64,000 nt of DNA from JAADHG01 sp964418645 (GCA_964418645.1 CAYQME010000003.1:32319-96318); one strand, 5' to 3'. Positions 9,016 through 18,087 are shown, counted from the stretch's first letter. The notes: a model not told the origin generated them from the letters alone. Program-made: numbers and translations.

Positions 9016-9603
9016 ATGAAAATTATAGGTTTAACAGGAGGTATTGGAAGTGGAAAAACTACTGTCGCAAATATGTTTCAAGAACTTAATGTACCCGTTT
9101 ATATAGCCGATTTAGAAGCAAAACGTTTAATGAATAACTCTAAGGTTATAAAACGTAATCTTATAAAGGTTTTTGGTAGTAATGCTTATAAAAATGATAT
9201 AATTAACAAGTCTTTTATTGCAGATAAGATATTTAATAATAAAGAATTGTTGCATAAAATGAATACCATTGTGCATCCAAAAGTTGGAGCTCATTTTAAT
9301 AAATGGAAATCAAAGCAAAGTACTCTTTATGTTATTAAAGAAGCAGCAATTTTATTTGAAAATGGAGGGTATCTTAACTGTGATACAGTTATTACGGTTA
9401 CAGCTTCAGAAAAGAACAGAATACTACGTGTTATTACTCGTGATAACTCTTCCGTTGAAAAAGTTAAAGCTATTATTAATAACCAATGGAGTGATGCTAA
9501 AAAAATAAAGCTATCGCAATATGTTATTATAAATAATAAACTATCGGAAACTAAAGCACAAGTGATTAAAATTCACCAAGAAATTCTTAAAAACATTTGT
9601 TAG
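9016..9603 (+). CDS. coaE: Dephospho-CoA kinase
   Basis: CoaE phosphorylates the 3'-hydroxyl of dephospho-CoA, the last step of CoA synthesis. The 195-residue protein starts MKIIGLTGGIGSGKTT, with the P-loop GGIGSGKT at 8-15, and keeps the IADLEAKRLM segment and IVHPKVGAHF around residue 90. The length is normal. It is the third gene of the glycosyltransferase–YbbR–coaE operon, 9 bases after the YbbR gene. Confidence 0.95.
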   Translation: MKIIGLTGGIGSGKTTVANMFQELNVPVYIADLEAKRLMNNSKVIKRNLIKVFGSNAYKNDIINKSFIADKIFNNKELLHKMNTIVHPKVGAHFNKWKSKQSTLYVIKEAAILFENGGYLNCDTVITVTASEKNRILRVITRDNSSVEKVKAIINNQWSDAKKIKLSQYVIINNKLSETKAQVIKIHQEILKNIC

Positions 9604-9612
9604 TTTTAAAAA

Positions 9613-9666
9613 TTTTAACATTTGTGTTAATGTAAGGTTAAATGGTAGTCGCACTAAATGTTAAAA
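9613..9666 (+). promoter_or_regulatory. 11-bp inverted repeat before the two-component system
   Basis: TTTTAACATTT at 9613-9623 and AAATGTTAAAA at 9656-9666 are perfect inverted copies; GTTAA also recurs in the spacer at 9625-9629 and 9636-9640. The right arm ends 13 bases before the kinase start. A response-regulator or repressor site is likely, by inference from position. Confidence 0.5.
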
Positions 9667-9678
9667 TGTTAATTTTGA

Positions 9679-11250
9679 ATGATGAGTAAAAAACTATTCG
9701 TCTTATTGGTAATATTAATGAGTTTATCGCTCGTTGGCATTATTTTTGTTCAAGCGTACTATATTAATAATACCATTGAAAATGAAGAAGAACAGTTTAC
9801 ATTTAATGTAAAAAAATCACTGACCTACACTTCTAATAAAGTTGTAGAGATAGAGTACAGAAAGTACGTTAACGAACTAAAAAAGATGTTAGCAAGAGGA
9901 GTAGTACCGGATTCAACAGCGTTGAGTAGTATTATTATTCAAAAACAAAATGATGATACAAACCAAATAATAGTTTATAATACAGGCATTTTAGAAGAAA
10001 GTTTTAAAATCCCATCGCTCATTGACATAAGTTTAGATAGTGTAAATTTTAGCAAGTTTACCGGAAAAACTACAGCTAGAATTTATAGTAACACAGACTT
10101 TAATGAAGACATTGCTATAAGTCCAGAGGAAACCGTTGAAAATATTTTTAGTTTGAATAAATTGCAAACAGAAATTTTTGAGGCTCAGTATAGAGAGGAA
10201 ATTAAAAGCATGCCAATACGAAAGCGTGTTTCAAGGGATGAAATAAAAAGGTTGTTGCGCAAAAAACTTTTAGAAGATGATATTGATATTGATTTTGAAT
10301 TTGCTATTTACCATAAAGATTTAGCTACCAAAGTACAATCTGATAATTTTGAATTGGGAGAGACGCCTACAATTGGCGTTCCAATTTTTTTAGACAATAA
10401 TGATGAAAGCGATTATAGATTGTACATCAATTTTCCAGAAAGAAATAAGTTTATTTTTTCTTCTATTTTAGGAATGTCAATTTTGTCAATAATCTTTACA
10501 ACAATTATTATAATAGCATATACAAGTGCAATATATCAATTAATAAAACAGCGTAAAATTTCGCAAATTAAAACTGATTTTATTAATAATATGACGCACG
10601 AGTTTAAAACACCAATAGCAACAATTAATTTGGCATTAGATGCTATAAGAAACCCAAAGACTATTAATGACGAAGATAAGGTGAAGCGATATCTTGGAAT
10701 GATAAAAGAAGAAAACAAACGCATGCATGCACAAGTAGAGAATGTGCTTAGAATATCTAAACTTGAAAAGAACGAACTAAATATTAGTAAGGAGTGTATA
10801 GATCTTCACGACTTAGTTGAAGATGCTGTAACACATGTTGAGCTTATTGTGGAAAGCAAAAATGGGTATATTAACACTCATTTAGGCACCATAAATTCTG
10901 AAGTACTAGCCAATGAAACACACTTTACTAACGTTATAGTAAATATATTAGACAATGCGGTGAAATATTCTAATAATGAACCAAAAATTGATATATATAC
11001 AGAAAATGTTGGAACCAACATTGTATTAAAAATAAAAGACCAAGGTAACGGTATGTCAAAAGCCGTTCAAAAAAGAGTGTTTGAAAAATTTTATAGAGAG
11101 CACACAGGTGATGTACATAATGTTAAAGGCCACGGTTTAGGGCTAGCTTATGTAAAAAGAATTGTAAATGACCATCATGGTTATATTACTGTTGAAAGCG
11201 AAAGAGGGAAGGGTAGTACCTTTATTTTAAAATTACCATTAATATCATAA
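9679..11250 (+). CDS. Two-component sensor histidine kinase
   Basis: A 523-residue membrane kinase. Transmembrane segments lie at about 6-27 and 263-288, enclosing a roughly 235-residue periplasmic sensor region of no recognised family. The HisKA motif FINNMTHEFKTP holds the phospho-acceptor His at about 307. The ATPase domain shows the N box NILDNAVKYSNN, the G1 box KDQGNGMS, and the G2 box GHGLGLAYVKRIV. It has no HAMP domain. The layout resembles RprX-like kinases of Bacteroidota. ATG codons at 9679 and 9682 are both possible. Its response regulator begins 7 bases after its stop. An inverted repeat precedes the gene and may mediate autoregulation. Confidence 0.9.
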   Translation: MMSKKLFVLLVILMSLSLVGIIFVQAYYINNTIENEEEQFTFNVKKSLTYTSNKVVEIEYRKYVNELKKMLARGVVPDSTALSSIIIQKQNDDTNQIIVYNTGILEESFKIPSLIDISLDSVNFSKFTGKTTARIYSNTDFNEDIAISPEETVENIFSLNKLQTEIFEAQYREEIKSMPIRKRVSRDEIKRLLRKKLLEDDIDIDFEFAIYHKDLATKVQSDNFELGETPTIGVPIFLDNNDESDYRLYINFPERNKFIFSSILGMSILSIIFTTIIIIAYTSAIYQLIKQRKISQIKTDFINNMTHEFKTPIATINLALDAIRNPKTINDEDKVKRYLGMIKEENKRMHAQVENVLRISKLEKNELNISKECIDLHDLVEDAVTHVELIVESKNGYINTHLGTINSEVLANETHFTNVIVNILDNAVKYSNNEPKIDIYTENVGTNIVLKIKDQGNGMSKAVQKRVFEKFYREHTGDVHNVKGHGLGLAYVKRIVNDHHGYITVESERGKGSTFILKLPLIS

Positions 11251-11257
11251 TATAATT

Positions 11258-11968
11258 ATGGACGAAATAAACAAAAAAATACTTTTAGTTGAAGATGACC
11301 CAAACTTTGGAACCGTTTTAAAAGATTATTTAACAATGAACGATTATGACGTAGTTCATGCTAAAAATGGGATGGAAGGTTTCGAAAAATTTAAGAAGGA
11401 CGATTATGACCTATGTATCTTAGATGTTATGATGCCTTATAAAGATGGCTTTACTTTAGCTAAAGAAATTCGTGAAAAAAATACAGATGTACCAATTATT
11501 TTCTTAACCGCTAAGGCTATGAAAGAAGATGTTTTAAAAGGCTATAAGGTTGGGGCAGATGACTATTTAAATAAACCTTTTGATAGTGAAGTGCTGTTAA
11601 TGAAAATAAAGACTATCATACAACGAAAAGCAACGGATAGTGTAGCAGACAGTAAGCAGTTTGAATTTGAAATTGGTGGATTTCACCTAAATTCAAAACT
11701 ACGTTTCTTAAAATATCTAGGTGGAGAGCCAGTTAAATTATCTCCAAAAGAAAATGAATTGTTACGCTTATTAGCTTTACATGAAAACGATTTAATGCCA
11801 CGTGAGTTAGCATTAACCAAAATATGGAGAGATGATAACTATTTTACATCTAGAAGTATGGATGTTTATATTGCTAAACTACGGAAGTATTTGAAAATAG
11901 ATCCTAATGTCGAAATTTTAAATATTCATGGTGAAGGATTTAGATTGGTGGTAAACCAAAAAGCATAA
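11258..11968 (+). CDS. OmpR/PhoB-family response regulator
   Basis: A 236-residue DNA-binding regulator paired with the kinase upstream. The receiver domain (about 7-120) has the acidic pocket VEDD, the phospho-acceptor Asp56 in ILDVMMP, and the switch Lys in YLNKPF. The C-terminal winged-helix domain (about 140-234) starts with FHLNSKLRFLKY and contains LSPKENELLRLLA and the recognition-helix region SRSMDVYIAKLRKYL. The targets are unknown; the inverted repeat at 9613-9666 is a candidate. It resembles the RprY group. A strong bidirectional terminator follows. Confidence 0.92.
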   Translation: MDEINKKILLVEDDPNFGTVLKDYLTMNDYDVVHAKNGMEGFEKFKKDDYDLCILDVMMPYKDGFTLAKEIREKNTDVPIIFLTAKAMKEDVLKGYKVGADDYLNKPFDSEVLLMKIKTIIQRKATDSVADSKQFEFEIGGFHLNSKLRFLKYLGGEPVKLSPKENELLRLLALHENDLMPRELALTKIWRDDNYFTSRSMDVYIAKLRKYLKIDPNVEILNIHGEGFRLVVNQKA

Positions 11969-11996
11969 TCAACTTAATCAAGTTGTTAATCTTATA

Positions 11997-12027
11997 AAAG
12001 CTAGCTAAATTATTTAGCTAGCTTTTT
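11997..12027. terminator. Bidirectional terminator between the response regulator and miaA
   Basis: AAAGCTAGCTAAA at 11997-12009 pairs perfectly with TTTAGCTAGCTTT at 12013-12025 around a 3-base loop, with a T run on the plus side and A residues on the other. It lies between convergent genes and can serve both. Confidence 0.9.
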
Positions 12028-12034
12028 TATGCAT

Positions 12035-12943
12035 TTACTTAATCTCAATATCTATAACCTTAATAATATTGTCTAGATTACTTTTATAATCAAACCACTT
12101 AGTTTTGAGGTCTCTTTTAAACCAAGTGAGTTGGCGTTTTGCAAAACGACGTGTATTTTTTTTAATCTCAGAAATAGCAAAATCTTGAGTCCACTCTTTA
12201 TTAAAATATTTAAATAATTCTTTATAGCCAACGGTATTTAAAGCGTTTAAATGTTGTTTTGATATCAATGCTTTAGCTTCATCAACAAGACCTTCAGCAA
12301 TCATCATATCTACGCGCTGGTTAATACGTTTGTAAATAATATCTCTATTTGATTTTAATCCAATAGATATGACTTTAAAATTCCGCTTCGCTTTATTTTT
12401 ATTTAAAAAAGAAGAATAGGGTTGCCCAGTACCAATACAAATTTCTAAAGCACGAATAATACGGTGTGAATTATCAATTGCAATAGTTTTGTATGCATCT
12501 ATGTCTAATCCCTTTAGCTGATTTTGTAGTGTTTGCAAGCCTTCTGTTTCAAGCTTTTTATTCAGTGTTTCTCTTATGGAAATATCAACTTCTGGAAAAT
12601 AGTCTAATCCTTTGGTTATAGCATCAATATACAGTCCTGAGCCTCCAACCATAACAATTATATTATGAGATTGAAATAATTGATCTAAATGTGTAATTGC
12701 CTCTTTTTCAAAAGCTCCAACACTATATTGGTCTTCAATAGATTTATGATGAATAAAATGGTGTTTTACTTGTGACAACTCTTTCTCATTAGGAGCAGCT
12801 GTACCAATTTGCATCTCTTTAAAAAATTGTCTAGAATCGGCTGAAATTATTTCAGTATTATAATGTTTGGCAAGTTTTATACTCAATGCTGTTTTTCCTA
12901 TACCTGTTGGTCCTACTATAGAAATAAGATATTTAGTCATCAT
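12035..12943 (-). CDS. miaA: tRNA dimethylallyltransferase
   Basis: MiaA adds a dimethylallyl group to A37 of tRNAs that read codons starting with U. The 302-residue protein has the P-loop VGPTGIGKTAL near residue 10, the substrate-binding ISADSRQFFKEMQIGTA segment, VGGSGLYIDAI, and the C-terminal KKNTRRFAKRQLTWFKRD that contacts the anticodon stem. The length is normal. It overlaps the ion-channel gene upstream by 11 bases. Adjacent ATGs at 12943 and 12940 make the start ambiguous by one residue. Confidence 0.95.
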   Translation of the reverse strand: MMTKYLISIVGPTGIGKTALSIKLAKHYNTEIISADSRQFFKEMQIGTAAPNEKELSQVKHHFIHHKSIEDQYSVGAFEKEAITHLDQLFQSHNIIVMVGGSGLYIDAITKGLDYFPEVDISIRETLNKKLETEGLQTLQNQLKGLDIDAYKTIAIDNSHRIIRALEICIGTGQPYSSFLNKNKAKRNFKVISIGLKSNRDIIYKRINQRVDMMIAEGLVDEAKALISKQHLNALNTVGYKELFKYFNKEWTQDFAISEIKKNTRRFAKRQLTWFKRDLKTKWFDYKSNLDNIIKVIDIEIK

Positions 12944-13769
12944 TTAAGCGTTCTCCACAATTGTAGCAAAATTCAGCACCGTCTTTATGAGATTCTGCCA
13001 TACAACTTGGGCAGGATTGAGTATTTAAGTGTAATTTTTTATTAGAAGCTTTAGTCATTTCAGAAGTAACAATTCCAGTTGGTATTGCAATAATACCATA
13101 ACCCATAATCATAATAAAAGAAGCTATTAATTGCCCTAATGGAGTAATGGGTGCAATATCTCCATAACCCACAGTTGTAAGGGTTACTATAGCCCAATAT
13201 ACACTTCTAGGAATGCTTGTAAAGCCACTGTCTTCACCGCTTTCAACCAAATACATTACAGTTCCTAAAACAATACATAGAATAATTACAAAAGATAAAA
13301 ACACTGCAATTTTAGCGCGACTAGCAATTAAGGCTCTTTTAAAAGTCGTAGAGGCTCCAACAAATCGTGCTAATTTTAGAATTCTAAAAATTCGTAACAA
13401 ACGTAATGCTCTTAATGCTACTAATGAGTGACCACCAATAAAGAAAAAAGATAAATATTTTGGTATAGTTGAGAGTAAATCAATAATACCATAAAAGCTA
13501 AAAATATAATGGCGTGGTTTTTTTACTGTTATAATTCTGCCAATGTATTCAATACTAAATATGATTGTAACAATCCATTCTGAAATATTAAGAAAGTTAT
13601 GGTATTTAGTATCTATACTTTTTACACTCTCTAGCATTACTAGAATAATGCTAGCAATAATGATAATAAATAGGATTACATCAAACAACTTACCAGCTGA
13701 AGTATCTGCTTCATGAATAATTTCATGAAGCTTTTGTCTCCAATTTTTATTTGATGTTTTGTTTTTCAT
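12933..13769 (-). CDS. Voltage-gated-type potassium channel with C-terminal zinc ribbon
   Basis: A 278-residue ion-transporter-family protein with six transmembrane segments: S1 begins near 28 (LFDVILFIIIIASII), S4 carries regularly spaced arginines (RALRLLRIFRILKLARF), and the pore loop has the K+ selectivity filter TVGYGD near residue 200. After S6 (IIAIPTGIVTSEM) the C-terminus has two CxxC pairs, CPSC and CYNC, forming a short zinc ribbon at about 252-274. The filter and S4 argue for a K+ channel gated by voltage. The ribbon's role is unknown. The stop overlaps the miaA start by 11 bases, although no functional link is obvious. Confidence 0.9.
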   Translation of the reverse strand: MKNKTSNKNWRQKLHEIIHEADTSAGKLFDVILFIIIIASIILVMLESVKSIDTKYHNFLNISEWIVTIIFSIEYIGRIITVKKPRHYIFSFYGIIDLLSTIPKYLSFFFIGGHSLVALRALRLLRIFRILKLARFVGASTTFKRALIASRAKIAVFLSFVIILCIVLGTVMYLVESGEDSGFTSIPRSVYWAIVTLTTVGYGDIAPITPLGQLIASFIMIMGYGIIAIPTGIVTSEMTKASNKKLHLNTQSCPSCMAESHKDGAEFCYNCGERLNDD

Positions 13770-13790
13770 TAAATCAAAAGTAATAAAAGA

Positions 13791-15173
13791 TTAGCTACCA
13801 TTTTGATTTGTTTCCAATTGTATAATCTTCAATTTTTTATTTTGCCTTAGATAGGTTTGGATAATGTGTTGTGTTTCTCTATTATGTTGCATAGGTGTAA
13901 TAATAGATTGCAAAATATCCAAATTATTTATTTGATAATTAAGATTGTAGAAACCATATCCTTTAAACAAACCGTTTTTAATAAGTATGGCACTTCTCTC
14001 ATCAATTGCTCTACCATAATCAATAATGACCATATTTTGATTTTCAAAACTGTGGTGATTAATAATATTTTGAATTCTTTTATTATAATCTTCACTCTGT
14101 TCTTTATCAATACAAGCTCCAAAACACTGTTTAATAGTATAGTTAAAACAATTGCTATCGGTAGCATGAATACCTGTTAATTTTTGACATAGATTATATT
14201 CGTCTGTAGCCTTAGTAATAAAGCTTTTAGCACTTTTTAAATTAGAAAAAGTAGTAATTGGCGTTTCTTTACCATTTACTCTTGCCACTTTTAAATTGAT
14301 ATAACCATTTGTGTCTGTAAAACTAAACAGCCCATGAGAGAATATATTGCGCTTTAAGGCACGATTAAAAATAGGCTTATTGCGCTTTATCTCTTCACTT
14401 TCTTTTAGTAATGCTACAAGTTCACTTCCAGTATCTTCGTAAGTTACTGTTGCAACTTGTAATTGTATTTTTTTTGATTTTGGATTAGAGCTGGTAAAAT
14501 GCTGATTGACGCGTTTTCGAATATTTTTACTTTTTCCAATATATATAATTTCACCATCTGCTTTGTGCATATAATACACACCTGTAATTGAAGGTAAGGC
14601 TTCTATAATATCCAAAAGGCGAGGCTCCATTTGGTATTTTGGCTCTAACCGAATAGACTCTTGAATAATTTTTTTATCCAAGTCTTTCGCTAAAAGCATT
14701 TTAAATAGCGTAACAGTTGCTAATGCATCTCCAGAAGCTCTATGCCTGTCACTAACGGGAATTCCCAACGACCGTGTTAGTTTACCTAAACTATATGAGT
14801 TTTGCCCAGGAATTAAATCTTTTGCTAACTCTACAGTACACAATGTTTCACGGCTAAAATCGTATCCTAGGCGCTTAAATTCTGTTCTAAGTATTCTAAA
14901 ATCAAACTGTGCATTATGAGCAACAATAATACAGCCTTCTGTAATCTCCACAATACGTTTTGCAATTTCATAGAATTTTGGTGCGTTGCGCAACATGTTA
15001 TTGTTAATACCTGTTAGGTTCACTACAAAAGGTTGAATGTCGCGCTCTGGATTAGTAAGCGTAATAAATTGGTCAATTACTTCATGACCATCGAATTTAT
15101 AGATGGCAATCTCTGTAATGCCTTCTTCATTGTATTTCCCACCAGTGGTTTCTATGTCAAGTATTGCGTAAAT
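13791..15173 (-). CDS. DnaQ-like 3'-5' exonuclease fused to GIY-YIG nuclease domain (apparent ATT start)
   Basis: A 460-residue two-domain nuclease. The N-terminal DEDDh exonuclease domain has ExoI DIETTGG at residues 6-12, ExoII HNAQFDFRIL, and ExoIII HRASGDAL. The second domain starts near 190 with a UvrC-like GIY-YIG core, GVYYMHKADGEIIYIGKSKNIRKRV. This exonuclease–UvrC-N fusion is common in Bacteroidota and is probably used in DNA repair. The ExoI motif lies upstream of the first standard start codon in frame (GTG at 15023). Between the preceding in-frame TAA (about 15182) and DIETT the only near-cognate starts are ATT at 15173 and ATA at 15164. ATT gives the family's usual YAILDIETTGG beginning. 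Confidence 0.85.
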   Translation of the reverse strand: MYAILDIETTGGKYNEEGITEIAIYKFDGHEVIDQFITLTNPERDIQPFVVNLTGINNNMLRNAPKFYEIAKRIVEITEGCIIVAHNAQFDFRILRTEFKRLGYDFSRETLCTVELAKDLIPGQNSYSLGKLTRSLGIPVSDRHRASGDALATVTLFKMLLAKDLDKKIIQESIRLEPKYQMEPRLLDIIEALPSITGVYYMHKADGEIIYIGKSKNIRKRVNQHFTSSNPKSKKIQLQVATVTYEDTGSELVALLKESEEIKRNKPIFNRALKRNIFSHGLFSFTDTNGYINLKVARVNGKETPITTFSNLKSAKSFITKATDEYNLCQKLTGIHATDSNCFNYTIKQCFGACIDKEQSEDYNKRIQNIINHHSFENQNMVIIDYGRAIDERSAILIKNGLFKGYGFYNLNYQINNLDILQSIITPMQHNRETQHIIQTYLRQNKKLKIIQLETNQNGS

Positions 15174-15201
15174 AGTGTTTTAGTTAAAAGTTAAGAATTT
15201 T

Positions 15202-15270
15202 ATCGTTCTGAGCAAAGCAAAGAATCGTATAGAAAAATAAAATAGATATTTCGACTGTGCTCAATATGAT
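15202..15270. repeat. Degenerate interspersed repeat with inverted ends
   Basis: The left end (15202-15226, containing CTGAGCAAAGCAAAGAATC) and the right end (15243-15270, containing TTCGACTGTGCTCAATATG) are imperfect inverted copies. From memory, similar TGAGC-nnAGTCGAA palindromes are dispersed in flavobacterial genomes. It lies just downstream of yggS and upstream of the exonuclease gene, in a gap without genes. Confidence 0.5.
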
Positions 15271-15278
15271 ATATAATA

Positions 15279-15950
15279 TTAAATTGAATAATTTCGCTCT
15301 CCAAATATACTACTTCCAACACGAATCATGGTGCTTCCGCAATCTATGGCCAATTTATAATCACTACTCATACCCATTGATATATTTTGTAGTTTACAGT
15401 TTATAGTATTCTGTGTTTTTAAAGCATTAAAGGCGGCTTTAAGGTATTCGAATTCTTGTTTTATTTGTGTTTCATCTTCAGTAAAAGTTGCCATTCCCAT
15501 AAGACCTACGACTCTAATATGTTCTAATTCTAAAAACTCTTGAGACTGTAATATTTCTGAAGCTTCTTGTGCAGTCATTCCAAATTTAGAGTCTTCTTCA
15601 GCAATTTTTATTTGTAATAAACAATCAATAATTATATCGTTTTTTTGTGCTTGTTTATTTATTTCTTTGAGCAGTTTAAAATTATCTACGCCATGAATTA
15701 AACTCACAAAGGAAGCCATATACTTTACCTTGTTGCGTTGTACATGACCTATCATATGCCATTGTATATCTTTTGGCATTTGTTCATGCTTCTCAACCAT
15801 TTCTTGGATTTTGTTTTCTCCAAAAATCCGATGGCCAGTATTGTAAGCTTCCATAATATCACTTATAGGTTTTGTTTTAGAAACTGCTACCAAAGTGACG
15901 TGCTCTGGGAGCTGAGAAAGTATGTTATTTAGGTTTTGTTTTATGCTCAT
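15279..15950 (-). CDS. YggS-family pyridoxal-phosphate homeostasis protein
   Basis: A protein of about 223 residues of the YggS/PROSC family, which binds PLP and keeps its level and amino-acid pools balanced; no enzyme reaction is established. VAVSKTKP holds the PLP lysine, followed by FGENKIQEM, WHMIGHVQRNK, GLMGMATF and SMGMSSDYKLAI, all family hallmarks. I chose the ATG at 15950, one base after the DUF1015 stop; an ATG at 15962 would overlap that gene and add four residues. It is downstream of DUF1015 in the same minus-strand run. Confidence 0.92.
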   Translation of the reverse strand: MSIKQNLNNILSQLPEHVTLVAVSKTKPISDIMEAYNTGHRIFGENKIQEMVEKHEQMPKDIQWHMIGHVQRNKVKYMASFVSLIHGVDNFKLLKEINKQAQKNDIIIDCLLQIKIAEEDSKFGMTAQEASEILQSQEFLELEHIRVVGLMGMATFTEDETQIKQEFEYLKAAFNALKTQNTINCKLQNISMGMSSDYKLAIDCGSTMIRVGSSIFGERNYSI

Positions 15951-15951
15951 T

Positions 15952-17190
15952 TTAAAATTCATAAATCGTTACTCCACTTCGTAATTTAGGTTCAATATAG
16001 GTGCTTTTAGGAGGCATTGTTAAGCCTTCATCTGCAATAGATTTTAATTGGTCTATGGTAATAGGGACTAAGCCAAAACCAACTTCAAAAGCACCAATAT
16101 CAATTTTGCTTTTAATAGTTACTAAATCATTTTTTCCATACGAATAATCTATACGTTGATTATTTCTTAAATCTATGATTCCTAAAATAGGTTCTAATAT
16201 CGTTTTGAATAAAATTTGCGTGTCTAAAGCATCTAAAGCATTATTAATCTCAAAATTGGATTTTCGCAAATATAACGAATAGAATTCACCATCAAGATAC
16301 ATACTAAAATGATGCTTCTTTGAAGGTTTATACAATATATTTCCTCTATTTTCAATACGATACATGGTGTCAAGTTGTATTAAAAATTCTTCCTTAGTCA
16401 ATCCGTTTAAATCCTTAATCAAACGATTGAACTCAGATATTTTTAAATTAGATTCAGGAATTAAATAACTCATAAAGAAATTATAGGGTTCATTTCCTTT
16501 ATGATTGTTATTTTCTTTTTGTAATAATTTAGCCAATCGGTTTGATGATGCTGAACGATGATGTCCATCAGCAATATAAATGATCTGTATTTTTTTAAAC
16601 TCATTTTTGAGAACATCTATATTTTTGCTATCATTTAATTTCCAAAGGTAATGAGTATCTCTATAAGTTGTTGTAAATTCAAACTCGGCTCTGTCTTTTT
16701 GAGTTTTGGAAATTATTTTTCCTATGGTATAATTATCAGGGTAAGTTAAAAGTACAGGCTCTGCATTAAAACCTACGGTTTTTAAATAATCTTTAAAGAC
16801 TTGTTCACGATATTTAATTGTTTCTTCATGCTTTTTTATAATATCGTTTTCATAATCTTCAGTACTGGTAGCTGCAATGATACCATTATATTCATTTTTA
16901 TCTCTATCAATTATTTTATAAATATAATAACTAGGTGTTTTATCCTGAACAAAAATACCATCTTCTTTAAATTCTAAATATCTATTTTTTACCAAGCTGT
17001 AACACTCTTTGCCAGTAATTTCTTTTTCATATTTGTACCCTGGATTAATGATATGTAAAAAGGAAAACGGATTATAGTCCAAGCGTGCTTCAAGTTCAGA
17101 TTGCGTATAACTCTGATATGAGCGTGATGCCACAAGGCTTACTTTATCTCGTGTTGGACGTACAGCTTTAAATGGATTTATTTTTGCCAA
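15952..17190 (-). CDS. DUF1015 family protein
   Basis: A 412-residue protein of the DUF1015 family. The N-terminus NPFKAVRPTRDKVSLVASR and the IADGHHRSASS motif near residue 210 are the family's signature; SYGKNDLVTI and the C-terminal LTMPPKSTYIEPKLRSG are also typical. The function is not established; HHR-type motifs suggest an enzyme fold. It lies 9 bases after the 3-hydroxyacyl-CoA dehydrogenase gene and directly before yggS, a cluster I recall from other flavobacteria. The start is ATG at 17190. Confidence 0.88.
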   Translation of the reverse strand: MAKINPFKAVRPTRDKVSLVASRSYQSYTQSELEARLDYNPFSFLHIINPGYKYEKEITGKECYSLVKNRYLEFKEDGIFVQDKTPSYYIYKIIDRDKNEYNGIIAATSTEDYENDIIKKHEETIKYREQVFKDYLKTVGFNAEPVLLTYPDNYTIGKIISKTQKDRAEFEFTTTYRDTHYLWKLNDSKNIDVLKNEFKKIQIIYIADGHHRSASSNRLAKLLQKENNNHKGNEPYNFFMSYLIPESNLKISEFNRLIKDLNGLTKEEFLIQLDTMYRIENRGNILYKPSKKHHFSMYLDGEFYSLYLRKSNFEINNALDALDTQILFKTILEPILGIIDLRNNQRIDYSYGKNDLVTIKSKIDIGAFEVGFGLVPITIDQLKSIADEGLTMPPKSTYIEPKLRSGVTIYEF

Positions 17191-17199
17191 ACTAAAAAA

Positions 17200-18087
17200 C
17201 TATAAAAATTGTTCCGCAACTTTTTCTGCTTTTCTGCTTTCAGAATAATCATAAAAACCTTCACCCGATTTTACACCTAATTTTCCTGCTCTTACCATGT
17301 TTACTAACAATGGGCAAGGTGCATATTTAGGATTTTTAAAACCATCATACATTACGTTTAAGATTGATAAGCATATATCCAGACCAATAAAGTCGGCGAG
17401 TTGTAAAGGACCCATAGGATGCGCCATTCCTAATTTCATAACCGTATCAATCTCTTGTATGCCTGCAACACCATTATATAGGGTTTCAATAGACTCATTA
17501 AGCATTGGCATTAATATTCTATTTGCCACAAATCCTGGATAATCATTTACTTCTACAGGTGTTTTCCCTAAAGTTCGAGATATTTCCATAATAATATTGG
17601 TTATAGCATCACTTGTATTGTAACCACGAATAATCTCTACCAACTTCATAATAGGGACAGGATTCATAAAGTGCATGCCAATAACTATTTCTGGTCTAGA
17701 CGTTACTGCTGCTATTTGTGTAATTGAAATGGAAGACGTATTGGTTGCCAAAATAGTATCGTCTGGACAATCTTTATCCAGTTGTTTAAAAATCTTAAGT
17801 TTTAGATCTAAATTTTCGGTAGCAGCTTCAATAACTAAGCTCGCATATTCGACACCTTCAGTAATATTTGTAAAAGTGGTGATATTACCTAGAGTTTCTT
17901 CTTTTTGAGCCTCAGATATTCTTTCTTTGGCTACCATTCTATCTAAATTTTTAGTAATAGTATCCAATCCTCGTTTGAGTGCTGCTTCACTAACATCAAT
18001 CAATTGTACTTTAAATCCGCTCTGTGCAAACGTATGGGCAATACCATTTCCCATAGTTCCTGCTCCGATAACTGCAACGTTTTTCAT
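17200..18087 (-). CDS. 3-hydroxyacyl-CoA (3-hydroxybutyryl-CoA) dehydrogenase
   Basis: A 295-residue NAD-dependent dehydrogenase that interconverts 3-hydroxyacyl-CoA and 3-oxoacyl-CoA in beta-oxidation or butyryl metabolism. It starts with the dinucleotide fold VAVIGAGTMGNGIAHTF, has the catalytic His region GMHFMNPVPIMKLVEI and the C-terminal-domain VEVNDYPGFVANRILMPMLNE. I set the start at the ATG at 18087: it gives a standard MKNVAVIGAG N-terminus. An in-frame ATG at 18150 would add 21 residues encoded by a hairpin and the end of an interspersed repeat, which are not family-like. It leads the DUF1015–yggS run. Confidence 0.93.
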   Translation of the reverse strand: MKNVAVIGAGTMGNGIAHTFAQSGFKVQLIDVSEAALKRGLDTITKNLDRMVAKERISEAQKEETLGNITTFTNITEGVEYASLVIEAATENLDLKLKIFKQLDKDCPDDTILATNTSSISITQIAAVTSRPEIVIGMHFMNPVPIMKLVEIIRGYNTSDAITNIIMEISRTLGKTPVEVNDYPGFVANRILMPMLNESIETLYNGVAGIQEIDTVMKLGMAHPMGPLQLADFIGLDICLSILNVMYDGFKNPKYAPCPLLVNMVRAGKLGVKSGEGFYDYSESRKAEKVAEQFL

